Below are positions 39,948 through 47,677 of a stretch of DNA of 64,000 bases, piece by piece. The stretch lies in the NCBI GenBank assembly GCA_963739975.1, contig CAVUCK010000022.1:277807-341806 (forward strand), in the 5' to 3' direction. The position numbers and the translations under genes are program-made. Position 1 is the first letter of the stretch; each line of letters opens with the position of its first letter. This DNA is from JALZMG01 sp963739975 (GTDB taxonomy: Bacteria; Actinomycetota; Acidimicrobiia; Acidimicrobiales; Ilumatobacteraceae). The notes under the pieces were generated by a model. The model was not told the origin of the DNA, ran no database searches, and worked only from the letters and a program-made list of their open reading frames with translations.

Positions 39948-40656
39948 ATGTACGTCGAGCAACCGGCGACGATCCCGTCGACCGTCCGCTGGCTCGGCCG
40001 CTCGCCCGTCGTGCCCCACGTTCTGCCGGACGGCTGTACCGATCTGATCTGGACTGGCGACGGGTTGCTCGTCGCCGGGCCAGACTCCGTCGCCGGCTGG
40101 GCCGGACAAGGCCCCAGGACGGCTCCTCACTGCGGTCGGGGGCGAAGGTCACGGAGTCAGGGCCGGCGGTCGCTCCGGAGACTCCGCTCGCTCGAGCTGG
40201 GCCGGACAAGGCCGGCCTGAACTCGGCGCGAACTGCGGTCGGGGGCCGAAGCGTGCGACGATCAGTCGGACGCGCTCGCTCACGAAGACTCCGCTCGATC
40301 CGCTGGGCCCGGACAAGGCCGGCCTGAACCGGAGCGTGCGCACGTGGATGGGAGCGCCGGCGCCGATGATGCTCGCGATCGCCGATCTGCTGGCACACGG
40401 CCGTCCGGTCGCCGCGGTCGCCGAAACCGTGGGCCTGAGTGGGCGGCAGCTGCAGCGACGATCGGTCGAGGCGTTCGGCTACGGGCCGAAGCTGCTGGCG
40501 CGGATCCTGCGGTTCCAGCGGGCCGCCCGCCTGGCCCGGTCGGGCACGCCGTTCGCCACCGTCGCCGTCGACGCCGGCTTCAGCGACCAGGCCCATCTCG
40601 CCCGCGATGTCCACGAGCTGGCCGGCGTCACGCTCAGCCAGCTCGTGGCGACCTGA
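39948..40656 (+). pseudogene. AraC-family regulator, broken: both ends present, middle replaced by tandem repeats
   Basis: The 5' part (39948-40097) encodes the usual start of the AraC subgroup with an N-terminal sensory domain: 'YVEQPATIPSTVRWLGRSP' and 'VVPHVLPDGCTDLIWTGDGLL'. The 3' part (from ~40345, another frame) encodes an intact AraC helix-turn-helix pair: 'ADLLAHGRPVAAVAETVGLS', 'GRQLQRRSVEAFGYGPKLLA' and 'DAGFSDQAHLARDVHELAG'. About 100 codons of the middle are missing, and in their place stand ~105-bp repeats (40098-40340). The HTH part could still be made alone from the GTG or ATG near 40336-40345. Confidence 0.75.
40098..40340. repeat. Tandem ~105-bp repeat, about 2.3 units
   Basis: Each unit begins with GCTGGGCCGGACAAGGCC (40098, 40199; GCTGGGCCCGGACAAGGCC at 40308) and contains CTGCGGTCGGGGGC-GAAG and GACTCCGCTCG. 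The first unit has diverged more than the second; the third is cut short. It sits exactly where the middle of the AraC gene is missing. Confidence 0.75.
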
Positions 40657-40670
40657 GCGGCGACGCGACG

Positions 40671-40694
40671 GAGCCCCCGCCGCAGCGGGGGCTC
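40671..40694. terminator. Bidirectional terminator hairpin
   Basis: GAGCCCCCGC and GCGGGGGCTC form a perfect 10-bp stem with a CGCA loop between the convergent AraC remnant (ends 40656) and groL (ends 40717). Confidence 0.8.
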
Positions 40695-40716
40695 CCATCG
40701 TCAGGTCAGGGGTGGC

Positions 40717-42336
40717 TCAGAAGTCCATGTCGCCGCCGCCGGGCATGGCGGGGGCGTCCTTCTCCGGCTTGTCGGCGATGACCGCCTCGGTCGTGAGGAA
40801 CAGCGCGGCGATCGAGGCGGCGTTCTGCAACGCCGACCGGGTCACCTTGGCGGCGTCGATGACGCCGATCTTCACGAGATCCTCGTAGTCGCCGGTAGCG
40901 GCGTTGAGGCCCTCGCCGCCGCTGAGGTCACGCACTCGCTGGACGACGACACCGCCCTCCATGCCGGCGTTCTCGGCGATCTGCTTCAGCGGTGCCTCGA
41001 GCGACTTGCCGACGATCCGAGCGCCCGTTGCCTCGTCACCGGACAGCCCGTCGGCGGCCTCGGCGACGGCGCTCTGCGCCCGCAGCAGCGACACGCCGCC
41101 ACCGGGCACGACGCCCTCCTCGATGGCCGCCTTGGTCGTCGACACCGCGTCCTCGATGCGGTGCTTCTTCTCCTTCAGCTCCACCTCGGTGGCGGCGCCG
41201 ACCTTGAGCACGGCGACACCGCCCGACAGCTTGGCGAGGCGCTCCTGCAGCTTCTCCCGGTCGTAGTCGGAGTCCGTGTTCTCGATCTCGGCCTTGATCT
41301 GGTTGATCCGGCCGGTGATGTCGTCAGCCGTGCCGGCGCCCTCGACGATGGTCGTCTCGTCCTTGGTGATGATCACCCGCTTGGCCGAGCCGAGCAGGTC
41401 GAGCGTGACGTTCTCCAGCTTGAGGCCGACCTCTTCGCTGATCACCTGGCCGCCGGTGAGGATGGCCATGTCCTGGAGCATCGCCTTGCGCCGCTCGCCG
41501 AAGCCCGGCGCCTTGACGGCCGCCGAGCGGAACGTGCCGCGGATCTTGTTCACCACGAGGGTGGCCAGGGCCTCGCCCTCGACGTCCTCGCCGACGATGA
41601 CCAGCGGGCGGCCGCCCTGCATGATCTTCTCCAGCACGGGCACGAGGTCGCGTACGGCCGTGATCTTCGACGACACCAGCAGGATGTACGGGTCGTCGAG
41701 GCTGGCCTCCATGCGCTCGGGGTCGGTCACGAAGTAGGGAGAGATGTAGCCCTTGTCGAAGCGCATGCCCTCGACGAAGTCGAGCTCCATGCCGAACGTC
41801 TGGCTCTCCTCGACGGTGATCACACCGTCCTTGCCGACCTTGTCGATGGCGTCGGAGATCATCTCGCCGATCTCGTCGTCGGCGGCCGAGATGCTGGCGA
41901 CTTGGGCGATCTGCGCCTTGTCGTCGACGTCCTTGGCCAGGCTGCGGATCGATTCGACGGCAGCGTCGACGGCGGCCTCGATGCCCCGCTTCAGGCTCAT
42001 CGGATTGGCGCCGGCAGCCACGTTCTTGAGGCCCTCGCGGACCATCGCCCAGGCCAGCACGGTCGCCGTGGTCGTGCCGTCACCGGCGACGTCGTCGGTC
42101 TTCTTGGCGACCTCCTTGACCAGCTCGGCGCCGATCTTCTCGTAGGGGTCCTCCAGCTCGATCTCCTTGGCGATCGAGACGCCGTCGTTGGTGATCGTGG
42201 GGGCGCCCCACTTCTTCTCCAGCACGACGTTGCGGCCCTTCGGGCCGAGGGTGACGCGCACGGCGTCGGCGAGCTTGTTCATGCCCGCTTCCAGGCCGCG
42301 CCGGGCTTCGGCGTCGAACGCGATTGTCTTGGCCAT
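40717..42336 (-). CDS. groL: Chaperonin GroEL (Hsp60)
   Basis: The 539-aa product is a full-length GroEL: 'LGPKGRNVVLEKKWGAPTIT', the ATP-site 'DVAGDGTTTATVLAWAM', 'AAVKAPGFGERRKAMLQD' and 'EEGVVPGGGVSLLRAQSAV'. The tail is short, ending GGGDMDF instead of a long GGM repeat or His-rich end. It folds proteins in the cytoplasm with GroES. No groES gene is adjacent, so this is a separately located copy, as is common in Actinobacteria. The CIRCE element at 42365 shows HrcA control. Confidence 0.97.
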   Translation of the reverse strand: MAKTIAFDAEARRGLEAGMNKLADAVRVTLGPKGRNVVLEKKWGAPTITNDGVSIAKEIELEDPYEKIGAELVKEVAKKTDDVAGDGTTTATVLAWAMVREGLKNVAAGANPMSLKRGIEAAVDAAVESIRSLAKDVDDKAQIAQVASISAADDEIGEMISDAIDKVGKDGVITVEESQTFGMELDFVEGMRFDKGYISPYFVTDPERMEASLDDPYILLVSSKITAVRDLVPVLEKIMQGGRPLVIVGEDVEGEALATLVVNKIRGTFRSAAVKAPGFGERRKAMLQDMAILTGGQVISEEVGLKLENVTLDLLGSAKRVIITKDETTIVEGAGTADDITGRINQIKAEIENTDSDYDREKLQERLAKLSGGVAVLKVGAATEVELKEKKHRIEDAVSTTKAAIEEGVVPGGGVSLLRAQSAVAEAADGLSGDEATGARIVGKSLEAPLKQIAENAGMEGGVVVQRVRDLSGGEGLNAATGDYEDLVKIGVIDAAKVTRSALQNAASIAALFLTTEAVIADKPEKDAPAMPGGGDMDF

Positions 42337-42364
42337 CAGTGTCCTCCGTTGGACGAGGGGTGCA

Positions 42365-42391
42365 TTAGCACTCTGACGAGGTGAGTGCTAG
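42365..42391. promoter_or_regulatory. CIRCE operator (HrcA binding site)
   Basis: TTAGCACTC, 9 nt, then GAGTGCTAG: the classical CIRCE inverted repeat with one mismatch, 28 bp upstream of the groL start. The HrcA repressor binds it under non-stress conditions. The rest of the gap up to 42554 shows nothing recognisable. Confidence 0.95.
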
Positions 42392-42554
42392 CACTCTAGG
42401 ACGAAGACCGCCAGCGAGCAACCGGGCTCGTGTCGATGGCGGCGAAGCGCCGCGTGTCTCGCTGACGCTCGACCTGTGTCCGAATGCTCGCTACGGCGGG
42501 GGCCGAACCGTCAAGTCCTTGTCAACGCGCTCGGTTCGCGTCGGAGCGGGTCAT

Positions 42555-42830
42555 TCAGCCGCCGGCGACGGCCGGGATGATGCTCACCGTGCGCCCGTCG
42601 GGGACGTCGGTCTTCAGCCCGTCGAGGTAGCGCACGTCGTCGTCGTCGACGAAGACGTTGACGAAGCGGCGCAGGTTGCCCTCCTCGTCAAGGAGCCGGT
42701 CGGCGAACCCGGCGTGGGCGCCGTCGAGGCTGGCGATCACCGCCGACAGCGTCCCGGCCTCGACCTCGACCGTCGACGCGCCGGCCGACAGCGGGCGGAG
42801 GGTGGTCGGGATGCGCACGGTCACGGCCAT
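42555..42830 (-). CDS. cysO: MoaD/ThiS-family sulfur carrier protein, CysO-like
   Basis: The 91-aa product is a ubiquitin-fold sulfur carrier ending in the required Gly-Gly (AVAGG). Its pattern, 'VTVRIPTTLRPLSAG', 'RRFVNVFVDDDDVRYLDGL' and 'SIIPAVAGG', follows mycobacterial CysO closely. CysO is thiocarboxylated and donates sulfur to O-phosphoserine via CysM, and is freed by the Mec protease. Neither cysM nor mec is adjacent, so a MoaD role cannot be excluded. The ATG at 42830 is chosen; the longer frame is not conserved. Confidence 0.82.
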   Translation of the reverse strand: MAVTVRIPTTLRPLSAGASTVEVEAGTLSAVIASLDGAHAGFADRLLDEEGNLRRFVNVFVDDDDVRYLDGLKTDVPDGRTVSIIPAVAGG

Positions 42831-42862
42831 GGGAGCAAACCCTACCGTCGAGGTCGACAATC

Positions 42863-42914
42863 GCTTCTGACGAGGATCTGATACGGGACCGCGTACCGAT
42901 CGCGGCGCAGAATC
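42863..42914 (+). repeat. 52-bp conserved intergenic element, family D (copy 2)
   Basis: The sequence matches 14059-14110 (minus strand) at 43 of 52 positions, with terminal TTCTG/CAGAA inverted repeats and the central TACGGGACCGCGTA near-palindrome. It ends 5 nt before the ATG of the glycerate kinase gene and leaves no room for a ribosome site outside it. Confidence 0.75.
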
Positions 42915-42919
42915 GCGGG

Positions 42920-43921
42920 ATGCGGGTGCTGGTCGCCATGGACAAGTTCCGCGGCACGGCGACCGCCCAGGAGGCGGTGGCCGCCGTCGGCCACGCCTGC
43001 TGGGAGCTCGGCCACGACGCCGACGAGGCGCCGATGTCGGACGGTGGCGAGGGCCTGCTCGACGTGCTTGGCGGGCCGAACCGCACGTCGATCGTGACCG
43101 GCCCGCTGGGCCAACGGGTCGAGGCGGCGTGGCGGCTCGATCGGCGCACCGCCGTCATCGAGATGGCGACGGCCAGCGGCCTGGCGCTCGCCGGCGGGCC
43201 CGGGCGCAACGACCCGATGCGGGCATCGACCACCGGCACGGGCGAGCTGATCGAGCGGGCCGTCACCGACGGCGCCCGCCACGTCGTGGTCGGCCTCGGC
43301 GGATCGGCGACGACCGATGGCGGCCTCGGCGCCATCAAGGCGCTGCGCAGCCCGGCCCGGCTGCGCTCGATCGAGCTGGAGTTGGCCTGCGACGTGCGCA
43401 CGAGGTTTCTCGACGCCGCGGTCGTGTTCGCCGGGCAGAAGGGCGCGACGGCGGCCCAGATCGAGCTGCTGTCGGCCCGGTTGGCCAGCCTCGCCGACCG
43501 CTACCGGCAGCAGTACGGCATCGACGTCACCGAGCTCGACGGCGGCGGCGCGGCCGGCGGCCTGGGGGGCGGGTTGGCGGCCGTCGGTGGCCGCCTGCGC
43601 TCCGGGTTCGCGCTCGTCGCCGATCACGTCGACCTCGCCGAGCGCGTCGCCGACAGCGACATCGTCGTCACCGGCGAGGGATTCCTGGACGCCCAGAGCC
43701 TCGAGGGCAAGGTGGTCGGCGGGGTCTGCGAGCTGGCGCGTTCGGCGGGGAAGTCGGCGGTGGTGATCGTCGGCGACGCCGACCCTGATGCTCGCGCCGC
43801 CGTGGCGGCCATGGGCGCCGAGGTGCTGACGCTGGTCGAGCGCGACGGCGAGCACCGGGCCCGCACCGAGCCTCGCTGGTGCATCGAGCACGCCGCCCGC
43901 GCCGCCCTCGGCGGGCGCTGA
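42920..43921 (+). CDS. Glycerate kinase
   Basis: The 333-aa product is a type I glycerate kinase of the GlxK/GarK superfamily: 'DKFRGTATAQEAVAAV' at the N-terminus (K replaces the usual 'DSFKGS' order), 'PMSDGGEGLLDVL', 'GLGGSATTDGGLGAIKAL', 'GGGAAGGLGGGLAAV' and 'VTGEGFLDAQSLEGKVVGG'. It phosphorylates D-glycerate with ATP. It is slightly shorter than the usual ~380 residues, with a gap after 'AIKAL' where the family has an extra loop. It is followed by the convergent LytR_C gene. Confidence 0.88.
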   Translation: MRVLVAMDKFRGTATAQEAVAAVGHACWELGHDADEAPMSDGGEGLLDVLGGPNRTSIVTGPLGQRVEAAWRLDRRTAVIEMATASGLALAGGPGRNDPMRASTTGTGELIERAVTDGARHVVVGLGGSATTDGGLGAIKALRSPARLRSIELELACDVRTRFLDAAVVFAGQKGATAAQIELLSARLASLADRYRQQYGIDVTELDGGGAAGGLGGGLAAVGGRLRSGFALVADHVDLAERVADSDIVVTGEGFLDAQSLEGKVVGGVCELARSAGKSAVVIVGDADPDARAAVAAMGAEVLTLVERDGEHRARTEPRWCIEHAARAALGGR

Positions 43922-43942
43922 GACGGCGCCGGACCGCCGGGT

Positions 43943-44650
43943 TCAGCCGGCAGTGGTCGTGGTGACGATCGCCGGCGGGGCGACTCCTCCGGCGACGGTC
44001 GTCGCCGTTCCTCCACCCGCCAGCTCGGCGAGCGTCTTGCCGGCGGCGTCCTGGCCGAGCATCACGAGCACGGTTGCGGTGGCCACGTCGGGGCCGTCGG
44101 CCGGCCGCTGGGCGGGGATCTCCCCGGTCTGCACCCCGCCGAACTGGGCGGCGATGGTCGCCGCGACGGCTTGGGCCGCTGGGTCGTTGGGGGCGAAGTA
44201 GATGACCGACGTGGGCAGCGGGTCACCGGTCGAGTTGGCCGGCTCGGCGACCTCGGCGTAGCCGTCGGTCTCCAGCGCCGTCGACATCTGGGCCGCCGAC
44301 CCGCTGATCCCGCTGGCGTTGGCCACCACGATCACGGCACCCGTCTTGGTCTGGACCATCGCCGTCGACGTCGTCGTGGCGCCCTCGACGCTGTCGGGCG
44401 TGGTGCCGTCGGCCTCGGTGGTCGTGGCCGTGTCGCCGCCCGTGTCGACGGGGGTGATGGTCTCACCGCCGTCCGACGAGGAGTCGTCGTCGGTCAGGGC
44501 GCGCAGGATCAGGAAGCCGGCGATGACCGCGACGACGGCGAGGATGATGCTGAGCGTGGAAGCGACGGGCGACCCGGAGTCCCCGACCCGCGACCGCCGT
44601 CCGCTCCGCTCGGGCGGCACCTCCGACGGTTCGTCCCCTGCGTCGGTCAT
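43943..44650 (-). CDS. LytR C-terminal domain membrane protein
   Basis: The 235-aa product has a short charged cytoplasmic N-terminus, one membrane helix ('STLSIILAVVAVIAGFLILRAL', ~30-50) and a Thr/Ser-rich linker. A LytR_C domain ('VIVVANASGISGSAAQMSTAL' ... 'SVIYFAPNDPAAQAVAATIA') follows, and the end is Thr/Ala-rich. The domain occurs alone or behind LCP wall-polymer ligases, and its role is not known. The ATG at 44650 is chosen over an upstream frame without conserved residues. Confidence 0.82.
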   Translation of the reverse strand: MTDAGDEPSEVPPERSGRRSRVGDSGSPVASTLSIILAVVAVIAGFLILRALTDDDSSSDGGETITPVDTGGDTATTTEADGTTPDSVEGATTTSTAMVQTKTGAVIVVANASGISGSAAQMSTALETDGYAEVAEPANSTGDPLPTSVIYFAPNDPAAQAVAATIAAQFGGVQTGEIPAQRPADGPDVATATVLVMLGQDAAGKTLAELAGGGTATTVAGGVAPPAIVTTTTAG

Positions 44651-44781
44651 CCGTGTGTGTCTCCTTGCTCGATGCGCTGGCCTCGACTGATGGCTGCGCA
44701 GGCGCCCTGAACGCGGCACTGTAGTCGCGGGGTCGTGCGGCTCCTGATGCACTGCGACCAGATCGCTAACGTCGTCGGGGC

Positions 44782-45414
44782 GTGAGCTCGCTGCCGGAGC
44801 GGCCGTTCCTCATCGGCGTCGCCGGCGGTTCATCGTCGGGCAAGACCACGGTTGCCGAGCGCCTGGCCGAGCTGGCCGGCGAGCGCCATCTGGCGCTGAT
44901 CAAGCTCGACTCGTACTACGTCGACCTGGGGGGCCTGTCGCTCGAGGAGCGGACGGCGTTCGACTTCGACCACCCCGACGCCTTCGACTGGCCGCTGCTC
45001 AACGACCACCTCGCCGCACTCGCCGCCGGCGCGTCCGTCCCCGTCCCCGTCTACGACTACGTGGAGTTCAACCGCAGCGCGGAGGTGCGGGTGGTCCGCC
45101 CGGCGCGGATCGTCGTCGTCGAGGGCATCCTCGTGCTCTGGGAGCCGTCGCTGCGCGAGCGCTTCGACCTCAAGGTGTTCCTCGACACCGACGCCGACCT
45201 GCGACTGATCCGCCGGTTGCGCCGTGACGTCGCCGAGCGTGGCCGCACCGTCGAGAGCGTGATCGAGCAGTACCTGCGCACCGTCCGCCCGGCCCACGAG
45301 CAGTTCATCGAGCCGAGCAAGCGCTACGCCGACGTGATCATCCCGGAAGGCGGTCTCAACCGACCGGCGCTGGACGTTCTCCTGGCCCGGGTCCGCGAGC
45401 TCGCCGGCACGTAG
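44782..45414 (+). CDS. udk: Uridine kinase
   Basis: The 210-aa product has Walker A GGSSSGKTT (~15-23), 'LIKLDSYYVDLGGLSLEERT', 'NFDHPDAFDW'-type substrate loop (FDFDHPDAFDWPLL) and 'IVVVEGILVLWEPSLRERFD', all typical of uridine-cytidine kinase. It phosphorylates uridine and cytidine for pyrimidine salvage. The GTG start at 44782 fits the family start. A family B palindrome begins 3 bp after the stop. Confidence 0.92.
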   Translation: MSSLPERPFLIGVAGGSSSGKTTVAERLAELAGERHLALIKLDSYYVDLGGLSLEERTAFDFDHPDAFDWPLLNDHLAALAAGASVPVPVYDYVEFNRSAEVRVVRPARIVVVEGILVLWEPSLRERFDLKVFLDTDADLRLIRRLRRDVAERGRTVESVIEQYLRTVRPAHEQFIEPSKRYADVIIPEGGLNRPALDVLLARVRELAGT

Positions 45415-45416
45415 CA

Positions 45417-45473
45417 CCCGTTCTGGCCGTCGCAGCGGCCCGGAAGCGGCCGGTAGCGACGGCCAGAACGGGG
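45417..45473. repeat. Intergenic palindromic repeat, family B (copy 3)
   Basis: Arms CCCGTTCTGGCCGTCGC and GCGACGGCCAGAACGGG enclose a loop with its own GCGGCC/GGCCGG partial pairing. It lies between two genes on the same strand (udk ends 45414, next starts 45480) and takes up almost the whole gap, so transcription of the following gene would have to start inside it or read through. Confidence 0.85.
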
Positions 45474-45479
45474 ATTGCC

Positions 45480-46430
45480 ATGATCTGCCTCGTGCCGTAC
45501 GCCCATCCCGCCTTCGACAACCGGGTCAGCCGCGACCTCGGCGTCGACATCCCGATCATCCAGGCCCCGATGGGGTGGATCGCCCGCAGCCAGCTGGCCT
45601 CGGCCGTGTCCCGAGCCGGGGCCTGCGGGATCATCGAGACCTCGTCGGGCGAGCTCGACGCCGTGAAGGACGAGATCCGCCTGATGCGCGACCTGACGGA
45701 CCGGCCGTTCGGCGTGAACATCGCCCAGGCCTTCGTGCGCGACCCGAACATCGCCGAGTTCGTCATCGACCAGGGCGTCAAGTTCGTCACCACCTCGGCC
45801 GGGTCGCCGACCAAGTACACGAGCATCCTGAAGTCGGCCGGGCTGACCGTGTACCACGTCGTGCCGACGCTCGCCGCGGCGCGCAAGGCCGTCGACGCCG
45901 GCGTGGACGGGTTGGTCGTCGAGGGCGGCGAGGGCGGCGGGTTCAAGAGCCCGACACCGGTGTCGACGATGGTCCTGCTCCCCCTCGTGCGCTCACGCGT
46001 CGACGTTCCGATCATCGCCGCCGGCGGCATCATCGACGGCGCGACGATGGCCGCCGCCTTCGCTCTCGGCGCCGAGGGCGTGCAGATGGGGACGCGGATG
46101 GTGTCGGCGGCCGAGTCACCGGTCCACGACAACTGGAAGCAGGCGATCGTCGCCGCCGCCGAGACCGACACGGTGTTCCTCAACGACCGCCACTCCCCGG
46201 CGCTGCGGGCACTGCGCACCGAGCGGAGCGAGTCGCTGCGCCACGCCGAGCACAACGTGTTCGGCGACTTCGGTGACGCTCGTGCGCTGTACTTCGGCGG
46301 CGACATGAACGCCGCCCTGGCCCTGTCCGGTCAGGTCGCCGGGCGCATCGACGCCGTCCGACCCGTGGCCGACATCATCGCCAGCACCGTCGACGAGTTC
46401 GCCGCCACCGTCCGCCGCCTCGCCGGCTGA
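45480..46430 (+). CDS. Nitronate monooxygenase / NAD(P)H-dependent flavin oxidoreductase-like TIM-barrel protein
   Basis: The 316-aa product has the FMN-binding TIM barrel of the nitronate monooxygenase/FabK family: 'DIPIIQAPMGWIARSQLASA', 'RPFGVNIAQAF', 'VEGGEGGGFKSPTPVS' and 'VPIIAAGGIIDGATMAAAFA', 'ALGAEGVQMGTRMVSA'. The catalytic His of typical members (in E-A-G-G-H) is replaced: here the loop reads GGEGGGF. A different substrate or mechanism is therefore likely. The start at 45480 sits 6 bp after a family B palindrome. Confidence 0.8.
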   Translation: MICLVPYAHPAFDNRVSRDLGVDIPIIQAPMGWIARSQLASAVSRAGACGIIETSSGELDAVKDEIRLMRDLTDRPFGVNIAQAFVRDPNIAEFVIDQGVKFVTTSAGSPTKYTSILKSAGLTVYHVVPTLAAARKAVDAGVDGLVVEGGEGGGFKSPTPVSTMVLLPLVRSRVDVPIIAAGGIIDGATMAAAFALGAEGVQMGTRMVSAAESPVHDNWKQAIVAAAETDTVFLNDRHSPALRALRTERSESLRHAEHNVFGDFGDARALYFGGDMNAALALSGQVAGRIDAVRPVADIIASTVDEFAATVRRLAG

Positions 46431-46437
46431 CGTCCCC

Positions 46438-46453
46438 CATCGGAGGGTTTGGG
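46438..46453. repeat. Family A repeat, single arm
   Basis: CATCGGAGGGTTTGGG matches one arm of the palindromes at 306-387 and 20692-20764. The opposite arm is missing here. It lies between the convergent oxidoreductase (ends 46430) and TerC (ends 46469) genes, the same setting as the full copies. Confidence 0.65.
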
Positions 46454-46468
46454 TCGGAGTACCCCGGG

Positions 46469-47560
46469 TCAGCGGTCGAGGCGGGTTTCGCGCTGCGGCT
46501 CGACGCCGCCGGGCTCGTCGGCGCTGGCCACGTCGTCGACCGGGAGCTCGTGGGGCGGCGTGATCCCCGCCTCGCGATCACGACGGTCGGCGCGCAGCGA
46601 GGCCACGATCGCCACCGTCAGCACGAGGGCGATCACGCCGAGCGAGACGACCGTCGGCATGTGGATCTCGAACGGGTCGCCGATCAGCAGCATCTTCACG
46701 CCGACGAAGGCGAGGATGACGCCGAGGCCGAGGTTGAGGTAGCGGAACTTGCCCTGCATCCCGCCGAGCAGGAAGTAGAGCGACCGCAGGCCGAGGATGG
46801 CGAAGGCGTTCGAGGCGAACACGATGAACGTCTCGCGGCTGACGGCCAGGATCGCCGGGACCGAGTCGACGGCGAACACGACGTCGGTCGCCTCGATCAG
46901 CACCAGCACGGCGAACAGCGGGGTGGCCACCTTCTTGGCGTTCTCGACCGTGAACAGCTTCTGGCCGTCGAAGTTCGGTGTCGACGGCACGATCTTGCGC
47001 ACCGCCCGCATCACCAGGTTCTTCTCGTAGTCGACCTGGGCCGTCTCGTCGTGGCGGGCGATCTTGAACGCGGTGTACAGGAGGAACGCGCCGAACACGT
47101 AGAGCACCCACTCGAACCGCTCGATCAGCGCCACCCCGGCGAAGATGAACACCGCCCGCAGCACGAGGGCCCCGAAGATGCCCCAGAAGAGGACGCGGAA
47201 CTGGAACTCGCGCGGGATCCGGAAGAACGAGAAGATGACGGCCCACACGAAGACGTTGTCGACCGACAGGCTCTTCTCGATGAGGAAGCCGGCGTAGTAC
47301 TCCCCGCTGGCCTGGCCGCCCTGCCACCACAGGATGACGAGGCCGAAGGCGAGACCGATCGAGATCCAGATCGCCGACTCGATCGACGCTTCCTTGACGG
47401 TGATGACGTGCGCCGTGCGGTGCACCAGCAGCAGGTCGACGACGAGCATCACCACGATCGACGCGATGAGTGCGCCCCAGACCCACAGCGGGACGTCGAA
47501 GCTGGCGAAGTCGCCGCCGGACGATTCGACGGCGGGCGCGAGGACCGAGGGCGCGATCAC
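46469..47560 (-). CDS. TerC/Alx family integral membrane protein
   Basis: The 363-aa product has about nine membrane helices with the TerC signature residues: 'EKSLSVDNVFVWAVIFSFF', 'RVLFWGIFGALVLRAVFIF' and 'LVLIEATDVVFAVDSVPAIL'. The acidic residues in two helices (SVDN and EATD..VDS) bind metal. Related Alx/MntP-type proteins export manganese, and others are linked to tellurite resistance. A hydrophilic C-terminal tail follows. I see no yybP-ykoY riboswitch in the 117 bp upstream. Confidence 0.9.
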   Translation of the reverse strand: MIAPSVLAPAVESSGGDFASFDVPLWVWGALIASIVVMLVVDLLLVHRTAHVITVKEASIESAIWISIGLAFGLVILWWQGGQASGEYYAGFLIEKSLSVDNVFVWAVIFSFFRIPREFQFRVLFWGIFGALVLRAVFIFAGVALIERFEWVLYVFGAFLLYTAFKIARHDETAQVDYEKNLVMRAVRKIVPSTPNFDGQKLFTVENAKKVATPLFAVLVLIEATDVVFAVDSVPAILAVSRETFIVFASNAFAILGLRSLYFLLGGMQGKFRYLNLGLGVILAFVGVKMLLIGDPFEIHMPTVVSLGVIALVLTVAIVASLRADRRDREAGITPPHELPVDDVASADEPGGVEPQRETRLDR

Positions 47561-47677
47561 AGTGGGGAGCGGTCAGCGTGGCAGGAGGGACACGGGTGCA
47601 TCGAGATCCTCGAAGACGCTACCCGGGTTCGACGCCCATGATCGGTGGCCGCCGTGCGGCGTGGGCGACCGAGATCG

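Noticed and set aside
40098..40340. CRISPR array.
   Set aside because: Units are ~105 bp, directly adjoining and diverged, with no spacer structure and no cas genes.
41161..42384. A 400-codon plus-strand frame over groL.
   Set aside because: Its composition is Leu/Gly/Asp/His-rich as expected for the reverse of a conserved gene; it has no domain pattern.
47561..47677. Manganese (yybP-ykoY) riboswitch before the terC-like gene.
   Set aside because: The conserved loop motifs of that riboswitch are not visible in the 117-bp gap.
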